DNA of 64,000 nucleotides, from positions 1,364,001 to 1,428,000 of the forward strand of contig NZ_PDCM01000002.1 in assembly GCF_008634025.1 (NCBI RefSeq), in the 5' to 3' direction. Under the pieces are notes generated by a model. That model did not search any database, was not told where the DNA came from, and saw only the letters and a program-made list of their open reading frames with translations. The DNA comes from Streptomyces albofaciens JCM 4342 (GTDB lineage Bacteria; Actinomycetota; Actinomycetes; Streptomycetales; Streptomycetaceae). The position numbers and the translations under genes were made by a program. Below, piece after piece: positions 42,765-51,058 of the stretch (position 1 is the first letter of the stretch; every line of letters starts with the position of its first letter).

Positions 42765-43823
42765 ATGCGGTTCCTGCTGGACGCGGAGCAGGCGGAGTTC
42801 GGCCGGACGCTCGGCCGCCTGCTGGCCGCGGCGGACGTCCCGGCCGCCGTACGGGCCTGGGGCACCGGCGACAGCGCCCCCGGGCACGCGGTGTGGCGGC
42901 GGCTCGCCGGGACCGGGGTGTTCGGGCTCGCCGTACCGGAGAAGCACGGCGGCGCGGGGTTCCTGCCGGTCGAACTGACTCTCTCCTTCGTGGAGCTGGG
43001 GCGGTACGCCGTACCCGGCCCGGCCGTGGAGACCGCCGCGGCGGCGGTGCTGCTGGAGCGGCTCGGCGACGCGGACGGCGGCCTGGCCGGCACATGGCTG
43101 CCCGCGATCGCGGCCGGGGACGCGATGGTGTCGTACGCGGACCTGGCCCACGGGCCGTACGCGCTGGACGCGGCGACCGCCGATGTGACGTTCCTCGTCG
43201 ACGGCGACACCCTGCGGGCGTGCGACGGATGCGGGCCGGTCCAGCCCTCGGTCGACCCGGCGCGGCGGCTGACCCGGTGCGCCGGAGGGGCCGTCCTGGC
43301 GAGCGGACCGGCCGTGTGGGCCGCCGCCGCGCAGGCCGCGGACACCGCGCGGCTGCTCACCGCGGCCCAGGCGCTCGGCGTCGGCCGGCGACTGCTGGAC
43401 GACACCGTGGCGTACGTGAAGCAGCGCACCCAGTTCGGCGTCGCCGTCGGATCGTTCCAGGCGGTGAAGCACCGGCTGGCGGACGTGCTGCTGGCGCTGG
43501 AGTTCGCCGAGCCGCTGGTGTACGGGGCGGCGGTGGAATGGGCGGGAGCATTACAGGCGGACACGGCGAACCACGGCTACGGGGCCACTGGAGCAGGCAT
43601 CGGCGTCGCGATGGCGAAGGTGGCCGCGGGCGAGGCGGCGTACACCGCGGCGCGGGCCGCGCTTCAGCTGCACGGGGCGCTCGGCTACACCGATGAGCTG
43701 GGCCTTTCCCTGTGGATCCGCAGAGCGCGGGCGCTGCGGGGCGCCTGGGGCACACCCGCGGAGTGCCGGGCCCGCGTGCTCGCCGGTCCCGCACCGGCCG
43801 GACCGCAAATATTTCACGAGTAA
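42765..43823 (+). CDS. FadE32/FadE33-like acyl-CoA dehydrogenase subunit
   Basis: 352 residues of the acyl-CoA dehydrogenase fold but divergent. FLLDAEQAEFGRTLGRLLAA, FGLAVPEKHGGAGFLPVEL, YVKQRTQFGVAVGSFQAVKH and ALQLHGALGYTDELGLSLWI keep the overall order. The FAD/substrate motif SEPGAGSD is absent and no catalytic Glu is seen at either usual position. That is expected for the non-catalytic beta subunit of mycobacterial-type alpha2beta2 dehydrogenases, pairing with the FadE31-like protein encoded 28 bp upstream. ATG at 42765 follows GAGAGGAG. Whether it corresponds to FadE32 or FadE33 was not decided. Confidence 0.82.
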   Translation: MRFLLDAEQAEFGRTLGRLLAAADVPAAVRAWGTGDSAPGHAVWRRLAGTGVFGLAVPEKHGGAGFLPVELTLSFVELGRYAVPGPAVETAAAAVLLERLGDADGGLAGTWLPAIAAGDAMVSYADLAHGPYALDAATADVTFLVDGDTLRACDGCGPVQPSVDPARRLTRCAGGAVLASGPAVWAAAAQAADTARLLTAAQALGVGRRLLDDTVAYVKQRTQFGVAVGSFQAVKHRLADVLLALEFAEPLVYGAAVEWAGALQADTANHGYGATGAGIGVAMAKVAAGEAAYTAARAALQLHGALGYTDELGLSLWIRRARALRGAWGTPAECRARVLAGPAPAGPQIFHE

Positions 43824-43844
43824 AACACCTGCTAAGCTTTTGGT

Positions 43845-45632
43845 ATGGGGAAGCATGCCAGGCCCACGGGAAAGCGCGCGGCGGCCACGTCCGGGAGCGG
43901 CGGAGCCGTCCGCGCCCGACCGCTGCCCATCAGGAGCACGGTGCTGCTGCGCCGCCCCGTGGACATCTGGCACAAGCCCGCGCTGAGTGCCGTCGTCGCG
44001 CTCGGCCTCCCCGAGTTCGCGCTGCTCGCGCTGGGGCGCCTGGATCTGGTGCTCTACACCTCGGCCGGCGCGATGTGCGCCCTGTACGCGCACGGCCTGC
44101 CGTACGCCGCGCGGGCCCGCACCCTGGTGTGGGTGGTGCTCGGCATGGTCGCGAGCCTCGGCGTCGCCCTGACGGCGGCCTCCCTGACCGCCTCGGTACC
44201 GCTGCTCGTCCTGCTCGCCTCGCTGGTCGCCGCCGTGCACAAGACGGTCTGCGACGCGACGCGCGTCGGCCCGCCCGGAAACCTCATCTTCACCTTCATC
44301 TCGGCGTCCGCCTTCTTCGTGCCGCAGCGGATCGGGCAGGTGCCCTTCCACCTGGCGCTGGCGCTCGGCGCGGGCGGGCTCGCCTGGCTGGTGTGCATGG
44401 CACCCGCGCTGGTCCGGCCGCGCGGCCCGGAGCGGATCGCGACGGCGCGGGCGCTGGAGGCCGCCGCCGGGCTGCTGCGCTCCGGCCCCGCCCCGGCGGA
44501 CGCCCCCGGCGGCCCCGACCGCGCCCGGCACGCCACCGCGGCCGCCGTGAACGCAGCCTGGCAGACGCTGTTCCAGGTGCCGGGCCGCACACCGGCCGCG
44601 GCCGCCGCCCGCGCGGGGCTGGAGCGGCTGCTCGTACGGGCCGAGTCGGCCCTCGCGGCCCCGGCGGCCGATCCGGCGGAGGCCGAGCGGTACGCGGCGT
44701 GGGCCCGTGGCCTGCGCCGGGGCGGTTCGCTGCCGGAGATCACGCTCACCGGCGCGCAGGCCGGCGAGCTGGCGGGCATCACCGCGGAGCACGAACAGAC
44801 AGCAGGCGCGTCCCGCCACCGCGCTCCCGGCGGCCCGCGCGGCTTCGCCGCCGTGCTGCGCCGCCTCGCGCCCGGCTCACCGCTGCTGCCCGTCGGCGCG
44901 CGGGTCGCCGCGGGCTGCGCGCTGGCCGGCTGGGCCTCGATGGCGGTCGGCGTCGGCCATCCGTACTGGGCCGTGGTCACCGCGGCCTCCATCTTCCAGG
45001 CCAACACCACCCTCTCGTGGCAGCGGGCCTTCCAGCGCACCCTCGGCAACCTGCTCGGCCTGCTGCTCTTCACCGCGCTGCTGCCGGTGATCCACACCGG
45101 CCATCTCGCGATGATCCTGCTGGCGCTCACCTTCCAGTTCTGCGCCGAGGCGAGCATCACCCGCAACTACTGGCTGGGCTCGGTCTGGGTCACCCCGATG
45201 GCGCTGCTGCTGACCGAGTTCGCGCGCCCGCTGCCCGCCCGGACGCTGGTCACCGACCGCTGGATCGACACCGTGGTGGGCGCCGCCGTGGGCCTGGCCT
45301 GCTGCGTCCTGGTCACCAACCGCCGCGCGGCGGACCGCGTCGAGGCCGCGCTCGACCGGGTGGCCGCGGCCGAGGCGGCGGCCACCCGGCTGCTGGACGG
45401 CGACGGCGGGCCGGCCGCGGAGGGCGTACCGGACGACGCGCGCGAGACCGGCCGGGCGCGGGACCGGCTCGCCGCGAGCCTGATGGAGCTGCGGGAGGCG
45501 GTGGAGGTGTCGGCCGGCGAGTGGTGGCAGCGCGCCGTCCCCGAGGAGCGCGTCGCCCTGGCCGAGCAGCGGGGACACCGCACGCTGGCCCGGCTCGTAC
45601 ACCGGCTGTCCGCCCCGGCCCTGGCCGCGTAA
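43845..45632 (+). CDS. FUSC/aromatic-acid-exporter-family membrane protein
   Basis: 595 residues. Two blocks of about five to six membrane helices (from about residue 48, ALSAVVALGLPEFALLALG, and again from about 350, RVAAGCALAGWASMAVGVG) are separated by a cytosolic helical region; GHPYWAVVTAASIFQANTTLSWQRAFQRT is the conserved FUSC stretch. Members include fusaric-acid and aromatic carboxylic acid exporters. There is no Shine-Dalgarno, and TAAGCT ends six bases before the ATG, so the mRNA may be leaderless. It starts 21 bp after the FadE32-like gene and might export steroid-pathway acids, but that is only suggested by position. A MarR gene follows. Confidence 0.78.
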   Translation: MGKHARPTGKRAAATSGSGGAVRARPLPIRSTVLLRRPVDIWHKPALSAVVALGLPEFALLALGRLDLVLYTSAGAMCALYAHGLPYAARARTLVWVVLGMVASLGVALTAASLTASVPLLVLLASLVAAVHKTVCDATRVGPPGNLIFTFISASAFFVPQRIGQVPFHLALALGAGGLAWLVCMAPALVRPRGPERIATARALEAAAGLLRSGPAPADAPGGPDRARHATAAAVNAAWQTLFQVPGRTPAAAAARAGLERLLVRAESALAAPAADPAEAERYAAWARGLRRGGSLPEITLTGAQAGELAGITAEHEQTAGASRHRAPGGPRGFAAVLRRLAPGSPLLPVGARVAAGCALAGWASMAVGVGHPYWAVVTAASIFQANTTLSWQRAFQRTLGNLLGLLLFTALLPVIHTGHLAMILLALTFQFCAEASITRNYWLGSVWVTPMALLLTEFARPLPARTLVTDRWIDTVVGAAVGLACCVLVTNRRAADRVEAALDRVAAAEAAATRLLDGDGGPAAEGVPDDARETGRARDRLAASLMELREAVEVSAGEWWQRAVPEERVALAEQRGHRTLARLVHRLSAPALAA

Positions 45633-45844
45633 CGCGTGCCCGCCGGACCTGGCGCGCCCCCGGCGGCCGCGTCCCGGGCCGCACCGGCGCCGCCCGTACC
45701 GCCCCGGCCCGCTCCCGCGCCCGGCGCCGGGCACAATGGCCGGGCGCGGTGCGGCGCGGGGCCCGGACGGCAGCCCGTGGCCCGCCGGGCGCGACACAGG
45801 ATGCCGACGGGGGCCGGGAGAGCCCGGGAAGAAGGGGTGCGCGC

Positions 45845-46351
45845 GTGACCGAGGACATCGTCGCGGGGGTGCTGCGCCAGTGGCAGCAGGTCCATCCGGG
45901 ACTGGACACCGGCCCGATGGCGGTGATCGGGCGGCTCAACCGCTGTTCCGCGCTGTTGCAGCAGGCGGCCGACGCGCCACTGCGGCGGGAGGGCCTGACC
46001 CGCCCGGAGTTCGACATCCTCGGGACGCTGCGGCGGATGGACCGCGAGCTGACACCGGGCAGGATCGCGCGCGAGACCTTCGCGTCCGGGGCGGCGGTCA
46101 CCAAGCGGGTACGGCAGCTGGAGTCGCGCGGACTGCTCGCGCGGCGCCCCGACGAGCGGGACCGGCGGGTCTCGCACCTCTCGCTCACCGACGCGGGCCG
46201 CGCGGTCATCGACCGGCTGCTGCCCGAGCAACTGCGCTACGAGGCCGGCCTGCTGGAGGGCATCGACGCCCGGCGGCAGGCCGAACTGTCGCAGGGCCTG
46301 AGCGAGTTGCTGGTGCTCCTGGAGGGGCGGCTCGGCAGCCTGCTGGACTGA
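45845..46351 (+). CDS. MarR-family transcriptional regulator
   Basis: 168 residues with the MarR winged helix: GLTRPEFDILGTLRRMDREL, LTPGRIARETFASGAAVTKR (recognition helix), then the wing RRPDERDRRVSHLSLTDAGR. GTG at 45845 is preceded by GAAGGGG. It follows the FUSC exporter gene by 212 bp on the same strand; MarR regulators often control adjacent efflux genes in response to phenolic or aromatic acids. The 212-bp gap contains several GC palindromes, including GCCCGGCGCCGGGC, that could be its site. Confidence 0.88.
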   Translation: MTEDIVAGVLRQWQQVHPGLDTGPMAVIGRLNRCSALLQQAADAPLRREGLTRPEFDILGTLRRMDRELTPGRIARETFASGAAVTKRVRQLESRGLLARRPDERDRRVSHLSLTDAGRAVIDRLLPEQLRYEAGLLEGIDARRQAELSQGLSELLVLLEGRLGSLLD

Positions 46352-46383
46352 CGGGCGGCGGGGGCGGGCCCGAGACTTGTTCT

Positions 46384-46803
46384 TCATCTCTCGTCCGTCA
46401 CTGGCGGCAGTGGGGGCAAAGTCCAGCTGGCGTCGAGCCTGCTGATGACCTTTCGAAGTTCTCGGGCCCCGCGGTGGGGCAGGGCTCGCAGCGTGATGTC
46501 GAGGAGTTCTCGGGCTTCGAGCGGGTTCCCACAGCAGTACCAGTGAAGGTCGCACCACGTGTCGTCGTGCCAGAGCTGGTCGAAGTCGTGCCACAGCTCT
46601 CGCTTCGGGCGGTGGACGTAGTCCTTCCACAGGCGTACAGCCTTGCCGATGTCACCCGGTTCCAGATAGTTCCGGGTGCGCTCAAGGCGGCCTATCTCAG
46701 CCAGTGCTCGCGAGGAGAGGCCGGCTACGGCCGTGGTGGTGTCCTGTGACCGGCGCCGGCCCGGGAGGTCGGCCCGGATGCGTCCTGGCCGTTTACGCGG
46801 CAT
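46384..46803 (-). CDS. Hypothetical protein, lower-G+C island edge
   Basis: 139 residues with a non-repetitive, hydrophilic and aromatic composition (KRELWHDFDQLWHDDTWC, DLHWYCCGNPLEARELLDIT). This and its lower G+C make it more believable than the usual antisense frames. ATG at 46803 follows GAAAGG. No domain is recognised. It is convergent with the MarR gene and marks the left edge of the atypical region that continues into the diterpenoid operon. Confidence 0.55.
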   Translation of the reverse strand: MPRKRPGRIRADLPGRRRSQDTTTAVAGLSSRALAEIGRLERTRNYLEPGDIGKAVRLWKDYVHRPKRELWHDFDQLWHDDTWCDLHWYCCGNPLEARELLDITLRALPHRGARELRKVISRLDASWTLPPLPPVTDER

Positions 46804-47147
46804 GGACCTTTCGGTTGATCGTCATGCCGTCCAGGGTGCCACCGCCTCGAACGGGTTCCGCACTTGGGGCAGGATTGCCGTGCTCCGCGGTGGCCGGGGT
46901 GGTTTTCGCGCGATCGTGTGCCGCGTGATGCGTGATTTCTTGTCCGGTCCCCGGCGGGAGGAATACGCGCTGGTGTCCCGGTTCCGGGGCGCCTGCCTTC
47001 TTCACGTGCCTGACCAGGCGGTGCGATGAGCTGTTCGTGCTCACCGACGGCGAGCGGCTGCGCAGACTGCCGGCCGGACTGCCGCTGCCCCGGTCCGACG
47101 GCGGACGCCGGGTGCTGGCGGTGGACGCGCCGCCGTACAGGTGAGGC
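46804..47147. other. Atypical low-G+C stretch, possible gene remnants
   Basis: No intact gene. A plus-strand frame ending at 47144 finishes with CDELFVLTDGERLRRLPAGL and a further short tail, which reads like the C-terminal end of a real protein that has lost its front; the frame before it does not look coding. The region probably represents decayed DNA at an island boundary. Confidence 0.35.
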
Positions 47148-48422
47148 TCACGGGCGGAGGCGGGTCGCGGTCAGGCGGAGCGACCGATGCGGCCCCATGG
47201 CTGCGCCTCGCGTCTGCGGGGTGGCGCGGAGCGGGTCAGGGCAGGACAACCCGACGCTCCGGAGCACTGCGGCGAGGATCATCCGCATTTCCATCAGCGC
47301 CAGGTCCGCGCCCGGACAGCGGCGGGTGCCGCCGCCGAACGGCAGATAGACACTGCCGGGCCGGCGGCGGCCGAGGAACCTTTCCGGGACGAATTCCCGC
47401 GGCCGCCGATAGGTATCCGGATGACGGTGGGCGATATAGATGCAGGGCGTCAGCCGGGTGCCCGGTGGCCATGTGGCGCCGTCCAGCACCTGCGTCTGTG
47501 TGAGGACGCGGTTCTCCCCGATGAGTGTCGGCGGCGTGAGACGCAGGGTTTCCAGGCAGGCCGCGTGGAGCAGCGGTGTGCGCTTGGCGTCGGAGCCGTC
47601 GGCATCCGTGGCCGCCAGTTCATCGAGGAGATCGCGCCGGAGCCGGTCGTGTACTGCCAGCCGGAACAGGGCCCAGGCGACCGCGGAGGCCGTGGTCTCA
47701 TGTCCGGGGAAGAGCAGGGAGACGAGTTGGTCGCGCAGCTCGGTGTCGTCCAGGGCGCCCAGGACCGGCTGTGCTTCGATGAGGGTCCGGGCGAGAGGCG
47801 GAGTTCCGGATTCTGCTGTGGCGGCACGGCCTGCGGCAACGAGTGCGGGGTCGAGAGCCGCGCGTTGCCGGAGGAAGTCGCGCCATGGGCCTCCTATTGG
47901 CGGCGGAAGGCGGAGATAGCGATAGGCAAACGTCCTGAAGGGGGCGCCCAGGGCTCCGTGAATCCATGCCGCGAAATCCGCCAGCAGGCTGTCGTCCGCC
48001 TTTCCCAGAACGATGTCACCGATGATGCGCAGGGTCAGCTGCCGGCTCCATGCCGATGGGTCGAAGCTGTGCCCGGGGACGAGGGCTGCTACGGCACGTT
48101 CGATAGGGGCGGACAGGACGGGCCGGCGAGCGACGAGTTTCCGGCCGCGCAATTGTTCCCCGATGACCGTGCGATAGGCGTGGTGGCGTGCTCCGGTGGT
48201 GAGCAAAAGGGAAGCGGTGCCGACGATGGGGTCGATGGTACTGCTGCCGGCAATGGCCATGTCACGGTCGGCACCGAAGAGCCCGGCAAGGTGCTCCGGG
48301 TGCCATACCAGCAGGTGAGGAGCCGCCCCTGACCGCAGCGCGAGAGGGCCGGGCCCCCGGGTGGTGTGGTCGTCGAGGAAGGGGATCGTCCGTGTGATGA
48401 ACCGGTACCGGTTGGCGTTCAT
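47148..48422 (-). CDS. Cytochrome P450 of the diterpenoid operon
   Basis: 424 residues. I-helix FPGHETTASAVAWALF, K-helix ETLRLTPPT (ExxR), PERFLGRRRPGSVYLPFGGG and the haem loop GGGTRRCPGADLALMEMR with the axial Cys. This order and the GGGxRRCPG loop resemble P450s that oxidise terpenes more than the CYP105-like enzyme at 21.5 kb. The gene starts 24 bp after the class I terpene synthase and ends the operon, so it probably hydroxylates the cyclised diterpene. Its G+C is lower than the chromosomal average here. No ferredoxin is adjacent, so it must borrow electron carriers. Confidence 0.88.
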   Translation of the reverse strand: MNANRYRFITRTIPFLDDHTTRGPGPLALRSGAAPHLLVWHPEHLAGLFGADRDMAIAGSSTIDPIVGTASLLLTTGARHHAYRTVIGEQLRGRKLVARRPVLSAPIERAVAALVPGHSFDPSAWSRQLTLRIIGDIVLGKADDSLLADFAAWIHGALGAPFRTFAYRYLRLPPPIGGPWRDFLRQRAALDPALVAAGRAATAESGTPPLARTLIEAQPVLGALDDTELRDQLVSLLFPGHETTASAVAWALFRLAVHDRLRRDLLDELAATDADGSDAKRTPLLHAACLETLRLTPPTLIGENRVLTQTQVLDGATWPPGTRLTPCIYIAHRHPDTYRRPREFVPERFLGRRRPGSVYLPFGGGTRRCPGADLALMEMRMILAAVLRSVGLSCPDPLRATPQTRGAAMGPHRSLRLTATRLRP

Positions 48423-48446
48423 GCGCTCCTCCTGCCGTGTCTGTTT

Positions 48447-49475
48447 TCAGTCCTCGCCCGGGAAACCGCCGAGGAACGCGAGGTCTTCACGCGTGAGTTC
48501 CGCTTCGCGCCGGTCGAGGTACCACTGCGAGGCGAACACGGCCGCCCGGATTGCCCACCCGTACGGGTTCGCGATCGCCGGAGAGACGGTTCTCGCCTCG
48601 TCGAACAGGCGGCCCATTTCCCGGCGGAGGAGTTGTCGCAGCGCACGCCGAGCGAGTGAGGACGGGCAGGAGTACTTCTCCGCCATGAGCGGTACCGCGT
48701 TGACTTCATGCCCGCTGTGATCGCGCTCTTCGGAGCTGAGATCGTTCGCGATCCGTACGCAGTAACCGGCGCGTATCAGCAGGGAGACCAGCGCGGACGT
48801 GTCGGCATCGCTGATACCGGGCGGCGCGTGGGCCATGGCCGCCACCCAATGGATGGCGGGGAAACCGACGGTGTGACAGCCGGCATTCATGTACTGGTCG
48901 AAGCTGGGTTTCCGTTCCGCACCACGCTGCCAGGACGCCTCCCGCAGCATTCCGTCGCAGAGCTTCTCCCACAGTTCCAGCCATACTGCGTGGTACGGAA
49001 ATGAGCCGGGCCCGCCCGAGATGCGGCGCGCGCTGTCGGCCAGTGCCGTAAACGCTTGCCGGGTGAAGGGGTCGGAAGTGTGCAGCGCGGGGACGGCGAG
49101 GTGGGGATCCCGGAGAAACAGCAACCATTCTTCGGTGAGCGACCGGAGTGCGTCCAAGCTGTTGCGTTCGGTTGCCTCTTCGTCCATGACATCGTCGTAC
49201 GCGGCGTACGCGGCCGAATGCCGGGCGAATTCAAGGGCCGTCGCGTACGGGGCGCCGTCGTAGGAGACGGCGGCGGACAGCGGCATCCAGCGCATGATGC
49301 TGCCGCCCCGCCCGTGGGCGACCGCGGGGAAGTCTCTCGCCCATACGGTCAGGTCTCGGTGGACGGCCTGTGCGGTGCGCAGCACCGGCTGCGGTTGCCG
49401 CGCCGGTCGTGCCGACAACCGCGCCAGCCGCGCGACCTCCGGGAAGGGCACTGACGCGTCGGGATTGATCAGCAT
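48447..49475 (-). CDS. Class I terpene synthase (diterpene synthase)
   Basis: 342 residues. The class I aspartate motif is D94-D95-V-M-D98-E99 within YAAYDDVMDEE; the second metal site is N244-D245-L-S-S248-E-E-R-D252 followed by HSGHEVNAVPLM, a variant with Asp in place of the final Glu of the NSE motif. It would ionise the bicyclic diphosphate made by the class II cyclase encoded just upstream (5-bp gap) and form a hydrocarbon or alcohol. ATG at 49475 follows GAGCGC-type sequence and fits the fold; the longer frame upstream overlaps the cyclase gene. Substrate is inferred from context. Confidence 0.83.
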   Translation of the reverse strand: MLINPDASVPFPEVARLARLSARPARQPQPVLRTAQAVHRDLTVWARDFPAVAHGRGGSIMRWMPLSAAVSYDGAPYATALEFARHSAAYAAYDDVMDEEATERNSLDALRSLTEEWLLFLRDPHLAVPALHTSDPFTRQAFTALADSARRISGGPGSFPYHAVWLELWEKLCDGMLREASWQRGAERKPSFDQYMNAGCHTVGFPAIHWVAAMAHAPPGISDADTSALVSLLIRAGYCVRIANDLSSEERDHSGHEVNAVPLMAEKYSCPSSLARRALRQLLRREMGRLFDEARTVSPAIANPYGWAIRAAVFASQWYLDRREAELTREDLAFLGGFPGED

Positions 49476-49480
49476 CCGTG

Positions 49481-51058
49481 TCAGCGCTCCCCGGTGTGCG
49501 CGAAGCGGCGCAGCGTGTGCCGGGCAGCGAGCAGAGCGGCCTCGACGACGACCGTCGGGGCGTACAGGTCCTTGTCGTGCCACAGCGGCGGGTGCTCGCC
49601 GTGGTGGGCGGGCTGAGCGAGGTACGTCTGTGCCCGGCGGACCGCTTCCCGATGGCCGGGGCCCTCCGCGTCCGGAAGCCCGGTGAGCACCAGCACCGCA
49701 TAGGCGGTTTCCTCCTGGGTGCCGCCCCAGATTCCCCAGGAGCCGTCGCCGTGCTGGGTGTCCAGCAGCCACCGCATCGCCTTCGCCGCCGTCTTGCCGG
49801 TCCCGGGACCGCCGAAACGGTGCAGGGCGGTCGTGGCGCAGAAGGTGGCGTAGTAGGGGGAGGCATGCCAGCGGTCTTCCCAGCTACCGCAGGCTCGCTG
49901 CTGATCGCCCAGCCAGCTGGAGACTTTGCGGATCGCCGCCGCATGGCGCCGGGTCTCCGCGGGACGCGCGCGGACGTACAGGCCAAGGGCTTCGAGCACA
50001 TGGGCATTGGTGGTGACGGACCGGCCCTGCTCGCCCGGCCAGGTACAGAAATGGGTGCTCAGCTCGTAAGGCAGCAGGGGAGCGGGGGCGCGGGGCTCTC
50101 CGAGCAGAGTGAGGGTGGCGAGGACCATGCTGGTGGTGTCGGCGTCGGCGGGGAGCCCGGGTGAGGTCGCGGCGCCCTCGCGCCCCAGCGCACTGCGCAG
50201 GCTGCGGCGCACGTCTTCGGTGACGGACACCGCGACGCCTGCCTGTAACAGCCAGTTGAGTGCCCAGGCGCGTTCGAGAACGGTGACGGGAAAGGCACAG
50301 GGCAGCGCGGCGCCGTTCTCCTGGACGATCCGGTCCAGGTAGTGGCGGGCGGCGGCCCCGCCGGAGCCGGAGCCGCCGGCGGCCAGCCAGGCTGCCGTGG
50401 CCGCGGGGGACGCCCCGATGCTGCCCTCCGCCGACGGCTGGACCCGGTCCGGTCGTAGCGCTTCACCCAGGGTCTCGGCGGCATGGAGCAGCTTGCCTTC
50501 CAACTGTGCACCGTTGGCCAGTTGGGCGGTCAGGGTGGCCAGCCTGTTCCCGCCGCGGTGGATCAGGTCGTGCAGATGGGCGGGAAGGCGGCGGAGTTCC
50601 GGCCCGACCGCGTCCTGATCGTCCAGCTGCCGCTCGATGCGCGGGACGAGTGCGCCGACGATGAGGTCGGCAGCCGGCAGATCGGGCAGTTCGCCGACGG
50701 TGAGACGGGCGAGCCGGCGGAGTGCCGCGCGCGCCGCCGCCATGATCCGGGTATCACCGGGGCGGTGTTGCCGGACGGTGAGCAGCGCTTCGGTCGCGCT
50801 GAGCGTCGGCACGAGTGCGTACCCGGCGTGGCGCGGACCCCAGTGCCCCTCTGGCTGCTGGGTCTCCAGCAGATAGGTGATCCGCTCGGCATGCCCCTCC
50901 AGCTCCGGCATCAGGGAGACGACGCGTGCGGTCTCGTAGACGGAGGCGGTGACCTGTCCGCTGCCGGTCAGCTGCGCCGGTATCTGCTGTGCACGGTTCG
51001 GAGCGGGCCCGGGGACGTCCGGCGCGTCTGTCCTGTCTGTCTTTCCAGGAGTGTTCAT
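49481..51058 (-). CDS. Class II diterpene cyclase with DXDTT motif
   Basis: 525 residues of the beta-gamma double alpha-barrel fold. QW-type repeats are visible in LLETQQPEGHWG, GSWEDRWHASPYYATFCATT and TQHGDGSWGIWG. The general-acid motif is D305-A-D307-T-T309, a DXDTT rather than the usual DXDD; the same variant is known in the mycobacterial tuberculosinyl diphosphate synthase Rv3377c. It should protonate geranylgeranyl diphosphate to give a bicyclic labdane- or halimane-type diphosphate. ATG at 51058 overlaps the GGPP synthase stop (ATGA), and the class I synthase follows by 5 bp, so the three are one translational unit. Confidence 0.87.
   Translation of the reverse strand: MNTPGKTDRTDAPDVPGPAPNRAQQIPAQLTGSGQVTASVYETARVVSLMPELEGHAERITYLLETQQPEGHWGPRHAGYALVPTLSATEALLTVRQHRPGDTRIMAAARAALRRLARLTVGELPDLPAADLIVGALVPRIERQLDDQDAVGPELRRLPAHLHDLIHRGGNRLATLTAQLANGAQLEGKLLHAAETLGEALRPDRVQPSAEGSIGASPAATAAWLAAGGSGSGGAAARHYLDRIVQENGAALPCAFPVTVLERAWALNWLLQAGVAVSVTEDVRRSLRSALGREGAATSPGLPADADTTSMVLATLTLLGEPRAPAPLLPYELSTHFCTWPGEQGRSVTTNAHVLEALGLYVRARPAETRRHAAAIRKVSSWLGDQQRACGSWEDRWHASPYYATFCATTALHRFGGPGTGKTAAKAMRWLLDTQHGDGSWGIWGGTQEETAYAVLVLTGLPDAEGPGHREAVRRAQTYLAQPAHHGEHPPLWHDKDLYAPTVVVEAALLAARHTLRRFAHTGER

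Noticed and set aside
43824..43844. Third KstR2-like operator before the FUSC gene
   Set aside because: Only one half-site (TTTTGGT) resembles the motif; the other half has too many mismatches.
46793..47044. 83-codon minus-strand frame upstream of the small island gene
   Set aside because: Overlaps the start of the better-supported 46384-46803 gene, has no ribosome site and no recognisable sequence.
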